Assembly (NCBI RefSeq): GCF_932526225.1
Contig: NC_064035.1
Location: forward strand, 10,653,296 to 10,713,295
Reading direction: 5' to 3'
Origin: Nematostella vectensis
Lineage: Eukaryota > Cnidaria > Anthozoa > Actiniaria > Edwardsiidae
Length of the DNA stretch: 60,000 bases
Below the pieces are notes generated by a model. It saw only the letters and a list, made by a program, of their open reading frames with translations. It did no database searches and was not told the DNA's origin. Positions 13,501 through 28,500 of the stretch are shown here, one piece after another. Position 1 is the stretch's first letter, and the number at the start of each line of letters is the position of its first letter. The translations under genes were made by a program, and so were the position numbers.

Positions 13501-16500
13501 CATAAGCTTACATAGTGTAATGAATATAGAAACAGAAAAACAAGTATTTAAATGCATTCGGGTTAATTTAACGTTGCAAATCCTCATTTTTGTCGCATAA
13601 TTTGCTATTTGTTTCGCATAAAAAATGCGCATAATTCGGCTTAAAACACACATAATCCCAGAAGGCCTGCGTTTAAAGTTGATAACATAAGAAAATATTG
13701 TCGTGTTCATGTTTTATTCGTTGTAGTTCCAGGAAAGATTCCCTACCATACTCCGTATTCCTTATAAGGAATTAGGGACGGGCCATTTGACCGATAATTA
13801 CAATGCTTCTCGATTTTTCTGCCAGTCTTTGCTTTCTCTATTTATTTTAAGGGCCTGAGCCTTCCTCGTTTTTTTTAGTTTTTTTTTTTTTTTTGGGGGG
13901 GGGGGGGAACAGCCACTCCCCCGTCAAATATCAAATAGTCCGTCGCCGGCCTTTCAAGCTAACATCCTTCGTATCGGAGGGTATGGACTTGTTTTCTGGA
14001 ATTATTCATTCTACGTTATTTATTTTGATTCATAGTTTCCTAATAAATAACCCTAACTTCCTCCGTAGAGGAGGGTATGGATTTTTTTCTGAAATAATGC
14101 GTTCTACGTTATTTATTTTGATTTAGCTTCATAATTTTTAATAACCCAATTCAATTTGTTAACCCTATGCAGCATTTGCTGCACTGGTTCCCGAAGAAAC
14201 TGACTCTTTTGATGGCGAAGGGACGACTAGAAGGAGTTTAGGGGATTTGTCCAATGTGCTCTCCAACTCGCGCTTTTTCACTGTATAGTTTTCCGCCAAA
14301 AAATTGTATCATGTAATACAACTGTAGAAGGAAGAAAGATAGGGCATAATAGGAATTATTTTTGATGCTATATCGAAATTAGTTTAGTAATATGAACTGA
14401 TATTTCATATACAGATATCAAAATTTAACCATTTTCCCATATATGTAATCTTCAAAGATGCATACAAGCGCCTCATTTGTCACTTAAAAACTTAAGCGTC
14501 GTGAAAATTCCGCGATTCTAAGAGACGCACAATGTCTCATTTTGTACGTTTGGTCAAAATCAAAGTTTCCGAGGACACACTGCTTTTACAATTTTGAAAT
14601 ATTTTTCGCATTAAAGATTATCGTAGATTGTTATGTAATGGACCGGAAGTAAGTGACATTGCCAGTTTAATCACTGAAACCGGCCTCTTGTCATCTTAAA
14701 ATTGTATCACTACTTTTTTTTATTCTGCGTGATGGAGGAATCATAACGGCGTCAAATTCTGTAGAGTAGAAAATGACCAAACGTGTTTTGTCATTTAGCG
14801 TACATCACGGCAAGCTCTTGCGACGAGCTATTATCCTACGGTGTAACAGCGAGCGGGGAGTACGCCATATACCCAAGAAACAGACTCGTCTATACTTACT
14901 GCGATATGGACAATGATGGCGGTGGCTGGGAAGTGATTCAGAGACGCGTTAACGGCAGTGAGAACTTCAACCGAACGTGGGATGAGTACGAGAATGGCTT
15001 TGGCACAACTTGGAAGGAGTTTTGGCTTGGGAATTCCAACATCCGTCTTCTTACGAATGAGCCCAAAACGTTATTAGTAAAGCTAGTAACAAACTCTGGT
15101 TACACGGCTATCGCGTACTACCACAGTTTTCAATTACTTGGCACATCTAACACCCTCCATGTCAGTGAATATTCAGGTATGATATTAGCTTTTGGAAAGT
15201 AGCCTCGTCATGGCGTTGTTAGCCTGCGAGCCGGCTCTCAACCCAAATGAGAGCCGGCTAGCAGGCTATGGCGTTGTAAATCTTAATTATTTCATCAAGT
15301 TGGTTTTGACAAGGACGTAAGCGCGAGGCAAACAAAGTGTGAACCGGTAGACAGATAGAGGGCCAATAAGATCATTTGTGTTTTCTTACCCTTTCCAGTG
15401 TAACTCATGCGTTGCTATTGCCTCCTGTTGAAAACCAGCACGTTTACAATAAGGATAAACCACGTCATTATACTTAGTAGTGTTGATTGCGTACTTGCTC
15501 AGAACTGGCTGCGGAATGCAATTTAGAGGCATAACCTGAAAGTGTTTATATGGCATGCAATAATTGTTTGTTCATTTTTGCTTGTCTTTTTTTCAGGGAC
15601 TGCAGGAGACTCGTTGGGATACCACAATAACCGAAAATTTACAACGTTTGATAAGGACCAGGATTCGCATAACGATAACTGTGCCGTCAGGTACCTACCA
15701 AACACGATAATAAACATCCCGATTATTTCTGACATCAAAATGTATGGTTTTAGAATATGAGATATACACCTCCTTAGGCTTAGATGGAAGTTGAGGTGTT
15801 TGAGGGCAGAGGGGTCTCTGGGTTTTTTTGTATTTCGTTTTCTGTAAATTTTACATTCCTTATTGAAAAAATAATGTATTTGCGATTGCACGAAAATGTT
15901 TAGCCTACTTGTAGGCTTTCATAGTTTTCCCGACATGAAAACCCCGAAATCACGACCACCATCTTGGATACTCTTCCCCTCTCCCTCCGGATCGCAGTAT
16001 CCAAGATGGCGGCCGGGTTTTCGGGGTTTTCTTGCCGAAAATACTATCACAACCTACAGGTAGGCTAGAAAACGTTTTACATAAATTATTGAAAATTTCG
16101 TACACTTTTAAATGAATACTCGCGATGTTTGTTGAACAATAATTACACGTAGCAGTATTTACTTTGTGCATTAATCTGATGAGTAGGATATTGATGTTGT
16201 TCCAGGTATGGCGGAGGCTGGTGGTACGGAGGCTGTCATACCGCCCATCTGAACGGACAATATAAACCGTCTATCGGTAACAGCACTTATGCGATCTACT
16301 GGAAAACTTTGGGAGAGTCTGTCAAATATGTCGAAATGAAAATCAAGAGTTTTCCTACTGGTAAGTAACATGTAAATGATACAGATACACATCATTTTAA
16401 AACACATCATCATTTCAGATGCACAAACTTCAGAGCACTTGATAATAGGAACGATGTATTTCTCGAATCAGCCTGGACTGTTTTCCCCAGTTTCATTCTC

Positions 16501-19500
16501 GATGTTTCTTAAGCACATGGTTTCGGTATAAAAAGGAAAAGACCATCCTACATTTCATTTTTACTATTTACTTGCATCGGTAACATTTCTTAGAAAACTT
16601 TTGGACAAGAGCGATTGTCACAGAAAAGTGAGACCATATTTATTTGAAGAGTATTTTGGGATTCCTTGATCGTTAATTGAGAAACAGATTTGTTTCGCAG
16701 AAACCCAAAGGAGCACACTTAGCTTTTAGGAAATACCAAAGTTTCGTTAAAGATAATATTTCAACTACTGGGTGTTACATCGGTTTCACTTGGATTTTAC
16801 TGGGAGGTTTAGTGATTTGTAGGATTTTATTTCTTCATAATGAATAATGAGAATGACACCTCTTTACTGGGATCTGGCCTTTAAATGCTTCACTGACACA
16901 AAATTTCTCTGATACTATAGGACGATATCATTGAGAAAATTGGTATTTTGCTTATCATTAATCAGTGGATATCTATACAGAGGCCATCCTTTGTAAAGGT
17001 TTTGTTAACTGAGAGTAATGTATTGCTTATGGGTATCGCCTTGCAATTGTACGTGATTTTATATTTTCTCTAGATTCCGTAGACAGGGGAAACATTCTTC
17101 TAACTGGAGCCGAGCAAACCAATTTCCGAGGACTTTCACTACACATGACGGGTACATCCTTGAACTTTTCCGTTGCGACAGCCACAAAAAGATGGGAGCT
17201 AACATTTTGTCCGTTCTATCGCATCTGGACCCACTGCACCGTGACGTGGTCTCCCGTGAGTGGTCTCAAGTACTACGAAAATGGCGTCCTTACTGCATCT
17301 TCTATAATGTCCAGAAAATTCAAAGCTACTGGTATTTCATCGGAAATGACTATAGGAACAACAACTTCAAACATCAGATCCACAAGACAAATATTCCACC
17401 TCGCTACTTGGAAAAAAGAATTGCGACCAAGTGACGTGCTACACAATTATCAATATCGTAAGAAGCTTTTCGATTATTCTTTGTCGCGGTCATTTGCCAG
17501 GTTTTTCTTTCTTTTTTCCTTCCAGCCCTGTAATTGCTTTTACTTCTGCAATATTTTTTTGATTTAATGCAACTCTTCTGCTCCTACCCTTTTCCTCGCA
17601 CTCTTACCCCATTCCTCCTGCTCTTTACCCATTCCTCCCACTCTTACCCATTTCTCCTGATCTTACCCCACTCCTCTTGTTCTTATACCCATTCCTCCTG
17701 CTGTTTAACTATTCCTCCCACTCTTACCCCACTCCTCTTGTTCTGATACCCATTCCTCCTGCTGTTTAACCATTCCTCCTGCTCTTATACCCATTCCTCC
17801 TGCTTTTTAACAATTCCTCCTATTCTTACCCCATTCCTTCTGATCTTACCCTATTCCTCCTGCTATTTAACCATTCCTCCTGCTCTTATACCCATTTCTC
17901 CTGCTCTTATATCCATTCCTCCTGCTTTTAAACAATTCCTCCTATTCTTACCCCATTCCTCCGGATCTTACCCTATTCCTCCTGCTATTTAACCATTTCT
18001 CCTGCTCTTATACCCATTCCTCCGCTCTTCAACTATTCCTCCCATTCTTACCCCATTCCTTCTAATCTTACCTCATTCCTCCTGCTATTTAACCATTTCT
18101 CCTGCTCTTCATTCCTCCTGCTCTTTAACTATTCCTCCCATTCTTATCCCATCCCTCCTGACCTTACCCCATTCCTCCTGATCTTACCCCATTCCTCCTG
18201 ATCTTACCCCATTCCTCCTGATCTTACCCCATTCCTCCTGATCTTACCCCATTCCTACTGCTATTTAACCATTCCTCCTGCTCTTATACCCATTCCTCCT
18301 GCTAATGACTCCGTTCCTACTATTACCCCATTTCTCCTGCTATTTACCCATTCTTCCCACTCTTACCAATTCCTCCTGCTCTTAAACCATTCCTCCAGCT
18401 CTTATACTAACTCCTCCTGCTAATGACTCTGTTTCCCGTGCTGTTATTCATTCCCAGTTGTGGTTTTATATCAAAAGAGTGTTTTGGTATTCTGCTCCTA
18501 ATAATTCTTATTTATAACAAGCTTCTTGTCATTATAGAAATCTTTACATTTGACAATGATTGGGAGTTCTGGACTCATACCACATCGGACGATGGTTTCG
18601 GGGATGGGCCGTTCCTAAGTTGGATTAGGCGTAATGGCCCCACTCCAAGTTACAGGACAGGCCCACCTTATGATAGTACCACCAAAAACCCTCTTGGTAA
18701 GAAAGTCAGAAGAGCCCTTTAAATAAGGCAAAACAGGAAAGTTCAGCCACTTTTACCCACCTCGTTCCTCTTCTTCTCCGCGGTCCTTTGCCAAGTTTTT
18801 TGGTGGCCTTTTTTGCTTCCTTTTTCTCCGGGGGTGGGGTGTGACTCCGATTAAAACAGACAGGGGTGATCGTCGGCAAAATCGATTTTAACCCCAAGGG
18901 AGGACACTTCGGGTGTGTTCAACAGAAATTCTTATTCCTAAGAGATAGGGTGTGGTCGAATGAAGAGATGGCAGAATCGAAAAAAAAAAACACCCCCTTA
19001 GGAATAGCAAATGGTCGAATTTTATACCCTAAGAGATAACAGAATCGGAAAAAACGTTAAACATCCTCTTAATAATAGCAGTTGGTCGATTTTTATACCC
19101 AAAGAGATGGCAAAATCGGAAAAATCCTTCAACGGCAGTTGGTTGATGGCAGTTGTTCGAAATTATATACCCTAAAAAATGTGATGGTCACCCACTTTCG
19201 ATCCTGTCGCAGGACATGACCTATTAATTTGTATCTTTCTCCAAAGTCTAAAAATATCAGACTATACATTAAAACAAGGGAGCATGATGTAAGAAAACGA
19301 ATCCCCGTGATCCGTTACTTCGAGGAAGTTATTACAAGAACAGGCATCTAGCATTGTTAAGTCAATTATAGTATTCATATACGGTGCGTCGCGCCATATT
19401 TAGTCACGAGCACCTTGCAATCTTGTTATTCAACAAAAGTTTTCCCGAATTCTTGCTCGGCACTTTTAATTTTTTCCGGTTTTGCCACCTTTTAGCTAAT

Positions 19501-22500
19501 CCGCAGGTCATGATTATGGAAAAAAAACTATGTATATAGGAGATTCATTTCCTAACGTCACACTCTCTTGGTTAGTAGTAAAACACCACAGGTAAAAGAA
19601 TTAAGGACACAGCTCTGTGATGAATAAACAATTTCCGTTAAGAAATCACCTGACATATTGAAGCGACAAAAGAAAATGGAATCTTTCAATGAAGATAATC
19701 CCGGAAAAAAAAATCACGGGTGGCCGAGTGTGTTAGCGCGTCGACGTATGGGGCCCCTCACCTCTGCTGAAACGGGTTTGATTCCCGGTCGAGACATGGA
19801 TGGTATCTTTCTGTTTCTCGGCCCTGAAATTGTCATGTTGAACATATGTGTGCTTACTAGAAGCTGTGTTCCTCAATTCTCCAGGAATTGACGTTCTTAT
19901 TACATAATAGGATTTAAAATGTGAAGCGCTGAGAACATGGTTTAAGCGCTATATAAATGCTATATATATATTTTTTATTATTTTATAAATACTTTCTGGC
20001 TGATTGGTAAGCGCTGAATCAATTTTTTTTCTTGTGTTATCACGTAGTCCAGTCAATCTATGAAATTTTAATGGCCAAGGTGGACCTTATTGCAATAGAA
20101 TTTCTTTTTGGACAAGTTGCTTTATTTCAATACTAGAATTTGTGTCTTTAGTAATTTTTGTCCAATGACCTTTAAAATTTTCTGATTCAGAATTTTCAAA
20201 TTGTTTAGTGTTTTCGACGCGGGTACCCTGTGGTTTTTGGAATACAGGAATATTGAAAAAAGATATAAAACAGGGGCAATTTGCTTTGTTTCGATACCCA
20301 AACTGGTTATTTAATCAACTTTGACCAATGGCCTTTCAAATGTACTGATTGAGACGTGTATTGTTATTTTTCCGTTGTAGCAACGCGGTTACCCTGTGGT
20401 TTTGCTTCGAAGTGAAAAAATCACAAATTTCAGGATGTTACAACAAAGGGATTTTTGGGGACTTTTAGTATGCTAACTAGGTTGTATCACTTGCTCAAAA
20501 TCCGTTGAGAGAAATTCTATTGCAATTAGTTCCACCTGAATCCACAGATTGATTGGACTATCGCTAAAAGCCGGAGCTCGCGCAAGTCTGCCACCCAAAA
20601 AAAACCGTGATTCCTTAGTGCAAGACTGACAGTGCTGAAAAACGTATGCGCATGCGCGTGTTCTGGCGAAAACAAACACAATCGTAGTGTCGACTTGTTC
20701 GAGTAAAGGTACGTAAGGCTGAATGCAGTCGCTGTTTTTACTAACTGTACAGCATTAAAACCACACTGTACAAAAGATGACAGATTTGTTTGATAATAAG
20801 GGAGTCATAAAGAAAATTATAGCCTTAGGTTTGGTCTAGTTTTCTTAGCATTCGTCGAAATAATGACAGTTCGCCGGTAAAACGCCACCATTTTAAAACT
20901 GGTTTAACCGCGCGGTACTGGAACTAGTCTTGCGTTTTTCAGCACTGTCTGTAATTCGCCGGTCGTGGAGCTATATAAAGGTGTGCCAAAACAATGTTTT
21001 GATTCTTGATGTTGGTATTTTTTTCTTAGGATCGTATCTGTACATGGAGGCGTCCTCCCCTCTACGCGCTGGAAACTCTACCTATATCACGAGCGTTTTA
21101 TTGAAATTTCCTTTCCGCTGTTTACGCTTCCGTTACCACATGCTCGGCGAGGATATGGGTAGACTCGAAGTAAAATTTGACCAAAGAACACCTCTTTGGA
21201 CAGTGGAAGGCAATCTAGGCAATACATGGCGACAGGCGATAGTCCCGTTGCTTGACATGAGAAAAAAGGTAAAAACTTGTAAAAGGAGTTCATGTATTGT
21301 TAATAGAGAATCATCGAGAATGATATTTTGAGTTATAAAATGCAAAAGTTCGTCGGAATGAAGAAAAACATTGAAATTTATGCTATTAAGGAATTGAAAC
21401 CTATCTTTTTTTTTACAAAAATACTCAATCCTCCCGACATGCACCGCAGCGGTCTGTCTTGGAGCTGTCGTTTGTTATTTGCCGTTTGCATTAGAATCGT
21501 CACTAGAAATAGGTCTATGTATCTATTTGATTGATTGTTTTCCCTGTATAATAGGTGTGTGTCTATCTATTTGATTGATTGTTTTCCCTGTATGATAGGT
21601 GTGTGTATCTATCTTTTTGATTGATTGTTTTCCCTGTATAATAGGTATATGTATCTATCTATTTGATTTATTGTTTTTCTCTGTATAGCTTACTTTCATA
21701 GCGACTCGAGGTAGCGGCATTCGAAGTGATGTCGCCATTGACGACGTCTCGCTGAGTATGATGCCATGTGCGGAGCGAGGTTAGTTGAAAACAAAAACAA
21801 CAACCGCCGCCGCCACCACCACCACAACAACAACAACCGCCGCCGCCACCACCACCACAACAACAACAACCGCCGCCGCCGCCACCACCACAACAACAAC
21901 AACAACCGCCGCTACCACCACCACCACAACAACAACAACAACCGCCGCCGCCACCACCACAACAACAACAACAACCGCCGCCGCCACCACCACAACAACA
22001 ACAATAATGATGATGATAATTTATAAAATAACACTAGGGAGTGTATCTTGTGCGCTGATTGTTCGAGAGCTTCAAATGAGCGTGTCTGTAGAAAACAGTA
22101 CAGGACAGGCTTTTGACAGCGAGTAAAACATTCACCGCCTTGAAAAACACACGAGTACAAATACATCTCGAAGTGAATGAGAAAACTGTACGATTACTTT
22201 TTCTTTTATGTTAAATGACAGCAAATTCTCGAGAAGTATCGGGAATTTCGAACAACAAATAGCCCTCTTTTATGTGACCTAGAAGTGTATTTTTTCAACC
22301 ATAACTCATTTTTTAACTTTCTTTGATTGCTTTTATTCAGAGCCGCTGACGTTCCGTAGACTTGGCTGTTATAAGACTGCTTTTGAAATCCTGGATAAAA
22401 TTGAACCTGTCCTGGATGGGTCTCATAACCAACGCAAGAATGCTATCCACAAATGTGCTCAAGCCGCCCACAAGAGAGGGTACCGCGTATTCGGCCTGAG

Positions 22501-25500
22501 TGATGGTGGATATTGCCGATCCAGATACAATGCTCATCTAAACTACGATGTGGCATTCAACCCAAAAGACCCATGCCCGGAGGATGGGGAAGGCGCCCAC
22601 TCCTCTATGGACGTCTATGCTATAGATGGTAAACATAACGTTAACCTCGAACCCACCAGTTAGAACCTTCGTTTTTTTATATTAAGGTGTCCCGCGCCAA
22701 TTCAAAAGGACTGGTTTCCCAAACAAAGATGCGTTTTTAAACCGCTCCAATTCGATCATTATTTGCGCGATCTCTCGTATTCTTTTTAATTCTTATGAAA
22801 GAAACATCCTAGATTTGGATGCAGTGCTAAGGTTAAACCGAAACCATTTGCGGAATAATCTCGGCTAATCGAAGGTCAAAGTTTGGAAAAAAGCGACTGT
22901 TGTAGTACAAAAACAAAATGTGTGACTCCTAAAATATGGTATAATAGATAAATCAGGTTTTAAGGATCACGCCTGTGAAATATAACGATATTCTGTTGGG
23001 CCGGTCTTGTTCAATAACTATAACAATTTGAACATCTCGAGACTTGAAGAATGAGTGTTACCATCCTTGTTAAACATAAGATGATTTAACATTTTCTGTT
23101 GGATAAGTTTTTATTATATAATAGATTTTTCTCTGTGTTGAAGAAATAGAAACCGATACAAAACGGTGATTTATAAACGTTTATAAATATAGACTTCTTC
23201 AGGGCATAGGCGAATATCAAATATTGCACATATGTCTAGTGTTCCATCGCGGCATTTTGGCTGAGCGTGCGTGGGTGAGAGAAGTCTGTAGGCTCTGGTA
23301 CCCAGGGAAGTGTTCCACCGCGGCATTTTGGCTGAGAGTCCGTAGGTGAGAGACACTGTAGGCTCTGGTACCCAGGGAAGTGTTCCATCGCGGCATTTTG
23401 GCTGAGTGTCCGTGGGTGAGAGAAGTCTGGAACCCAGGCAAGTGTGCCATCAGTATTCCAGTTCAAGTCACGACTTACGGTGTTTTCTATTATCTTTCAA
23501 CAGAGTGTTTTCCGCCCTGTCCACATGGTTACGAATGCGATCCAAAAACTCTTCTTTGCAAGTGCGGCCAAATGAATCATTTCACCAGCTCATGTCAAAC
23601 CGGTACGACAAGCCTAAAATTAGCCTGCGTAGCGGTGCTAAAGGGTAAGGGGTCCGTGGACAAGAGACCCCCGGCCGCTCGCTGCCTTCCCCTTCCCCTT
23701 TCCCTTCCCTTCCCTTCCCTTTCCGACCCCTCCCCCCTCCCCTTTAGCGCCGCTACGCAGGCTAGCCTAAAATCACTTCTTTTAACTTCCTATTGCTATA
23801 CCAACCCAACAAAGACCCTTCAGCGTGGCACAGGAGATGGAATCCAGTTCAGATAACAGAATGGTTCCCATTCCTTTTTTATTACACCTAATCAATTAAA
23901 CAGGAAGTTTTTTTTAAGTTTAAAAAAAGTACGATTGACTGGTCAAAGCTGTTTTATGAAATACAGGAATACTTTCGGGTCCTTGGCTGTCGCGATGCGA
24001 AGATTTTGACTGTGATCCGACCATACGAATGTAGTTTTAGTAGCGAAGTAAATCCACAATAACAGGTCAAAATCAAGCCACCCTACTTCCAAAAAGGAAT
24101 AAATTTATTAATAAAGTATAGAATACAATATGATATTTGAGAGACTTTTGTTTTCAAGAGACAGAAAAATTGCATTTTTTTTCTCGAAAAATCGTGAACA
24201 AATTTTTACTCTTCACTTTCCGATAATTGCCTGTTCTACTGTAGAACCCAAGCAGACAATGACAATAAAATCTCAGGATAAAGACAACTAGGTACAAATG
24301 TGTGGTATGCTTTTTAAAGTTAGGAGGGCTCTGCCATTTACTCAATCTAGGTGTTACTCAGTCTTTCCTTCACAAGTTGCTAATATTCTTTCACTCTCTA
24401 GATTTGAAAGACAAAGTTTTCCTAGATGCAGCACATTACTGGCCCCTTGATAACTTATCTGTCGTCGACGTCAAAGGAGGACTTCTTGGTGGCGTCACTG
24501 GAATCGCAGAAAGTGTTCTTGGTGTGGTTAATAACGCATCACAAGTCAGTGGAACTGCCAGCTGGATCTTTTTAGGTGATCTCCAAAACTCGTGTCTTTC
24601 TGACTTGGTTGCATGTGAAGATGGTCTTGCTGTCTGGGTTTGGATCAAGTATTCAGCTCGTAATCCTATAAAGAAACAAACGTTCCTGTATCTCGGAGGT
24701 TTGTTCTGTTTGTTTTTCCTTTTATCCGTCCGCCCGTCAGTCCGGTCGGTCGGTTTGTCAGTCTGTCGAACTGTTTGGCTGGCTGTGTGCTTGGCTGTTG
24801 AAATTGTACCCTATATTCGTCCATTTGCTAGATTGTTATTCCCATCCTCTACTCGCCTGTCCTTCAGTTAGTTCATCCTTTTCTCAATATCGTCGCACTC
24901 TATTTACAGGTCGAGAAAGCCGTGACGAGGAGGGCTTTGAATTCTTTATCTCGCCGAGTTTAGGTGATCAACCGTATTACTCTCTCTTTTATGTACATAT
25001 CTCTGCTTCAAACACCCGAAATAATGTGGGGAAATAATTTCGTTGATTTCGTGTAACGAAATTATCGTAATAAATGTGGGGAAATTATTTTCTTGATTTC
25101 GTGTAACGAAATGATGAACACATTTTGGTTGCCGTGTTCTTGGATATGACACAGGTTTTATTGTTATTCGAAACAAAAAGGAAGCACACGGCAGGTTCTT
25201 ATAATTTAGAACTGTGCTCATACTTTCAAAAAAACCTGTTTCCTCGGAAAGCCAGTGTTGCTCTTTTTTTTATCTTGGCTTTGTTGTGAAGCAACAAGCG
25301 ACATATGGACGGCTATGAGATGTAATTTTCTGCAAAAACAGATTTCAGCACTTTCCAGACCTTAATCCTCGCACAGTTTGCTGTCCAAGATTTTTCTGTT
25401 TGCACTGTTTCAGCAAATTTGAACTTACCAAAAACAATATATGCTCTCAGCACTGAAATAAACAATAGTCGACATATAAAGTATGACTTGTTAATCAATG

Positions 25501-28500
25501 ACGTTTTGATTTATAATTTATAAAAGATTCTTTACATATCTATCAAAATGACAAAAAATATATGCTTTAACGATGAAATGAACAATTGTCGACATGTACT
25601 TTATGACATGTTAAACAACAAAGTATTTGATTGTTTTCTGTCAAACATGTGACACGCATAATATGGTTTCAACAATGACATAAACAATTATGTGACATGA
25701 CGTTTTTCGCGTATTTATTTGTTATCTACTTTGTGTTATGTATTGTTATTCCTTAAGGTGAGAAACCCCGTCTATCAATTCGCATCGTGCTTAAGAATCA
25801 GTCATGTCTATTCGGCTTACCCTACGTCCCAGGAGTGTGGACACAAGTTGGCTTCTCCTACGCTGATGCCTCCAGCCTCGATGTGTACCAGAACGGCAAT
25901 AAACAGACTTACAGCGTTCAAGATACCTGCTCCGTCGTCATTACAACGCCACCGGCCAGCAGCATTCTCAGGTAGTACTGTGGTAGTCATGTAGTACTGT
26001 GGTAGCCAGGTAGTACTGTGGTAGTCAGGTAGTACTGTGGTATTTAGGTAGTACTGTGGTAGCCAGGCAGTACTGTGGTAGTCATGTAGTACTGTGGTAG
26101 CCAGGTAGTACTGTGGTAGTCAGGTAGTACTGTGGTAGTCAGGTAGTACTGTGGTAGTCAGGTGGTACTGTGGTAGTCATGTGGTACTGTGGTAGTCAGG
26201 TAGTACTGTGGTAGTCAGGTGGTACAGTGGTAGTCAGGTAGTACTGTGGTAGTCAGGTAGTACTGTGGTAGCCAGGTAGTACTGTGGTAGTCATGTGGTA
26301 CTGTGGTAGTCAGGTAGTACTGTGGTAGCCAGGTAGTGCTGTGGTAGTCAGGTGGTACTGTGGTAGCCAGGTGGTACTGTGGTAGCCAGGTGGTCCTGTG
26401 GTAGCCAGGTAGTACTGTGGTAGCCAGGTAGTACTGTGGTAGTCAGGTGGTACTGTGGTAGTCAGGTGGTACTGTGGTAGTCATGTGGTACTGTGGTAGT
26501 CAGGTAGTACTGTGGTAGTCAGGTGGTACTGTGGTAGTCAGGTAGTAGTGTGGTAGCCAGGTAGTACTGTGGTAGCCAGGTAGTACTGTGGTAGTCAGGT
26601 GGTACTGTGGTAGTCATGTGGTACTGTGGTAGTCAGGTGGTACTGTGGTAGTCAGGTAGTACTGTGGTAGCCAGGTAGTACTGTGGTAGCCAGGTGGTAC
26701 TGTGGTAGTCAGGTAGTACTGTGGTAGTCAGGTAGTACTGTGGTAGCCAGGTAGTACTGTGGTAGCCAGGTGGTACTGTGGTAGTCAGGTGGTACTGTGG
26801 TAGTCATGTAGTACTGTGGTAGCCAGGTAGTACTGTGGTAGTCAGGTGGTACTGTGGTAGTCAGGTAGTAGTGTGGTAGCCAGGTAGTACTGTGGTAGCC
26901 AGGTAGTACTTTGGTAGTCAGGTGGTACTGTGGTAGTCAGGTGGTACTGTGGTAGTCAGGTGGTACTGTGGTAGTCATGTGGTACTGTGGTAGCCAGGTG
27001 GTACTGTGGTAGTCATGTGGTACTGTGGTAGCCAGGTAGTACTGTGGTAGCCAGGTAGTACTGTGGTAGCCAGGTAGTACTGTGGTAGTCAGGTAGTACT
27101 GTGATAGTCATGTGGTACTGTGGTAGTCAGGTGGTACTGTGGTAGTCAGGTGGTACTGTGGTAGCCAGGTAGTACTGTGGTAGTCAGGTGGTACTGTGGT
27201 AGTCATGTAGTACTGTGGTAGTCATGTGGTACTGTGGTAGTCAGGTAGTACTGTGGTAGTCATGTGGTACTGTGGTAGTCAGGTAGTACTGTGGTAGTCA
27301 AGTGGTACTGTGGTAGTCATGTGGTACTGTGGTAGCCAGGTAGTACTGTGGTAGTCATGTGGTACTGTGGTAGTCAGGTAGTACTGTGGTAGTCAAGTGG
27401 TACTGTGGTAGTCATGTAGTACTGTGGTAGTCAGGTGGTACTGTGGTAGTCATGTGGTACTGTGGTAGTCATGTGGTACTGTGGTAGCCAGGTAGTACTG
27501 TGGTAGCCAGGTAGTACTGTGGTAGTCAGGTGGTACTGTGGTAGTCATGTAAAACTTTGGTAGCCAGGTAGTACTGTGGTAGTCAGGTGGTACTGTGGTA
27601 GTCAGGTAGTAGTGTGGTAGCCAGGTAGTACTGTGGTAGCCAGGTAGTACTTTGGTATTCAGGTAGTACTGTGGTAGTCAGGTGGTACTGTGGTAGTCAT
27701 GTGGTACTGTGGTAGCCAGGTAGTACTGTGGTAGTCAGGTAGTACTGTGGTAGCCAGGTGGTACTGTGGTAGCCAGGTAGTACTGTGGTAGTCAGGTGGT
27801 ACTGTGGTAGCCAGGTGGTACTGTGGTAGTCAGGTAGTACTGTGGTAGTCAGGTGGTACTGTGGTAGTCAGGTGGTACTGTGGTAGTCAGGTAGTACTGT
27901 GGTAGTCAGGTGGTACTGTGGTAGTCAGGTGGTACTGTGGTAGTCATGTAGTACTGTGGTAGCCAGGTAGTACTGTGGTAGTCAGGTGGTACTGTGGTAG
28001 TCAGGTAGTAGTGTGGTAGCCAGGTAGTACTGTGGTAGCCAGGTAGTACTTTGGTAGTCAGGTGGTACTGTGGTAGTCAGGTGGTACTGTGGTAGTCAGG
28101 TGGTACTGTGGTAGTCATGTGGTACTGTGGTAGCCAGGTGGTACTGTGGTAGTCATGTGGTACTGTGGTAGCCAGGTAGTACTGTGGTAGCCAGGTAGTA
28201 CTGTGGTAGCCAGGTAGTACTGTGGTAGTCAGGTAGTACTGTGATAGTCATGTGGTACTGTGGTAGTCAGGTGGTACTGTGGTAGTCAGGTGGTACTGTG
28301 GTAGCCAGGTAGTACTGTGGTAGTCAGGTGGTACTGTGGTAGTCATGTAGTACTGTGGTAGTCATGTGGTACTGTGGTAGTCAGGTAGTACTGTGGTAGT
28401 CATGTGGTACTGTGGTAGTCAGGTAGTACTGTGGTAGTCAAGTGGTACTGTGGTAGTCATGTGGTACTGTGGTAGCCAGGTAGTACTGTGGTAGTCATGT

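Noticed and set aside
13097-13710. - strand open frames repeating APREIMRFF
   Set aside because: Frames through an A-rich 43-bp minisatellite with variable unit length.
19716-19800. Functional tRNA gene
   Set aside because: Boxes A and B fit, but the cloverleaf is poor and a SINE-type tail follows.
21781-22126. Open frames rich in His/Asn, Thr/Ala or Val
   Set aside because: Translations of a CCA/CAA/CCG microsatellite in different frames.
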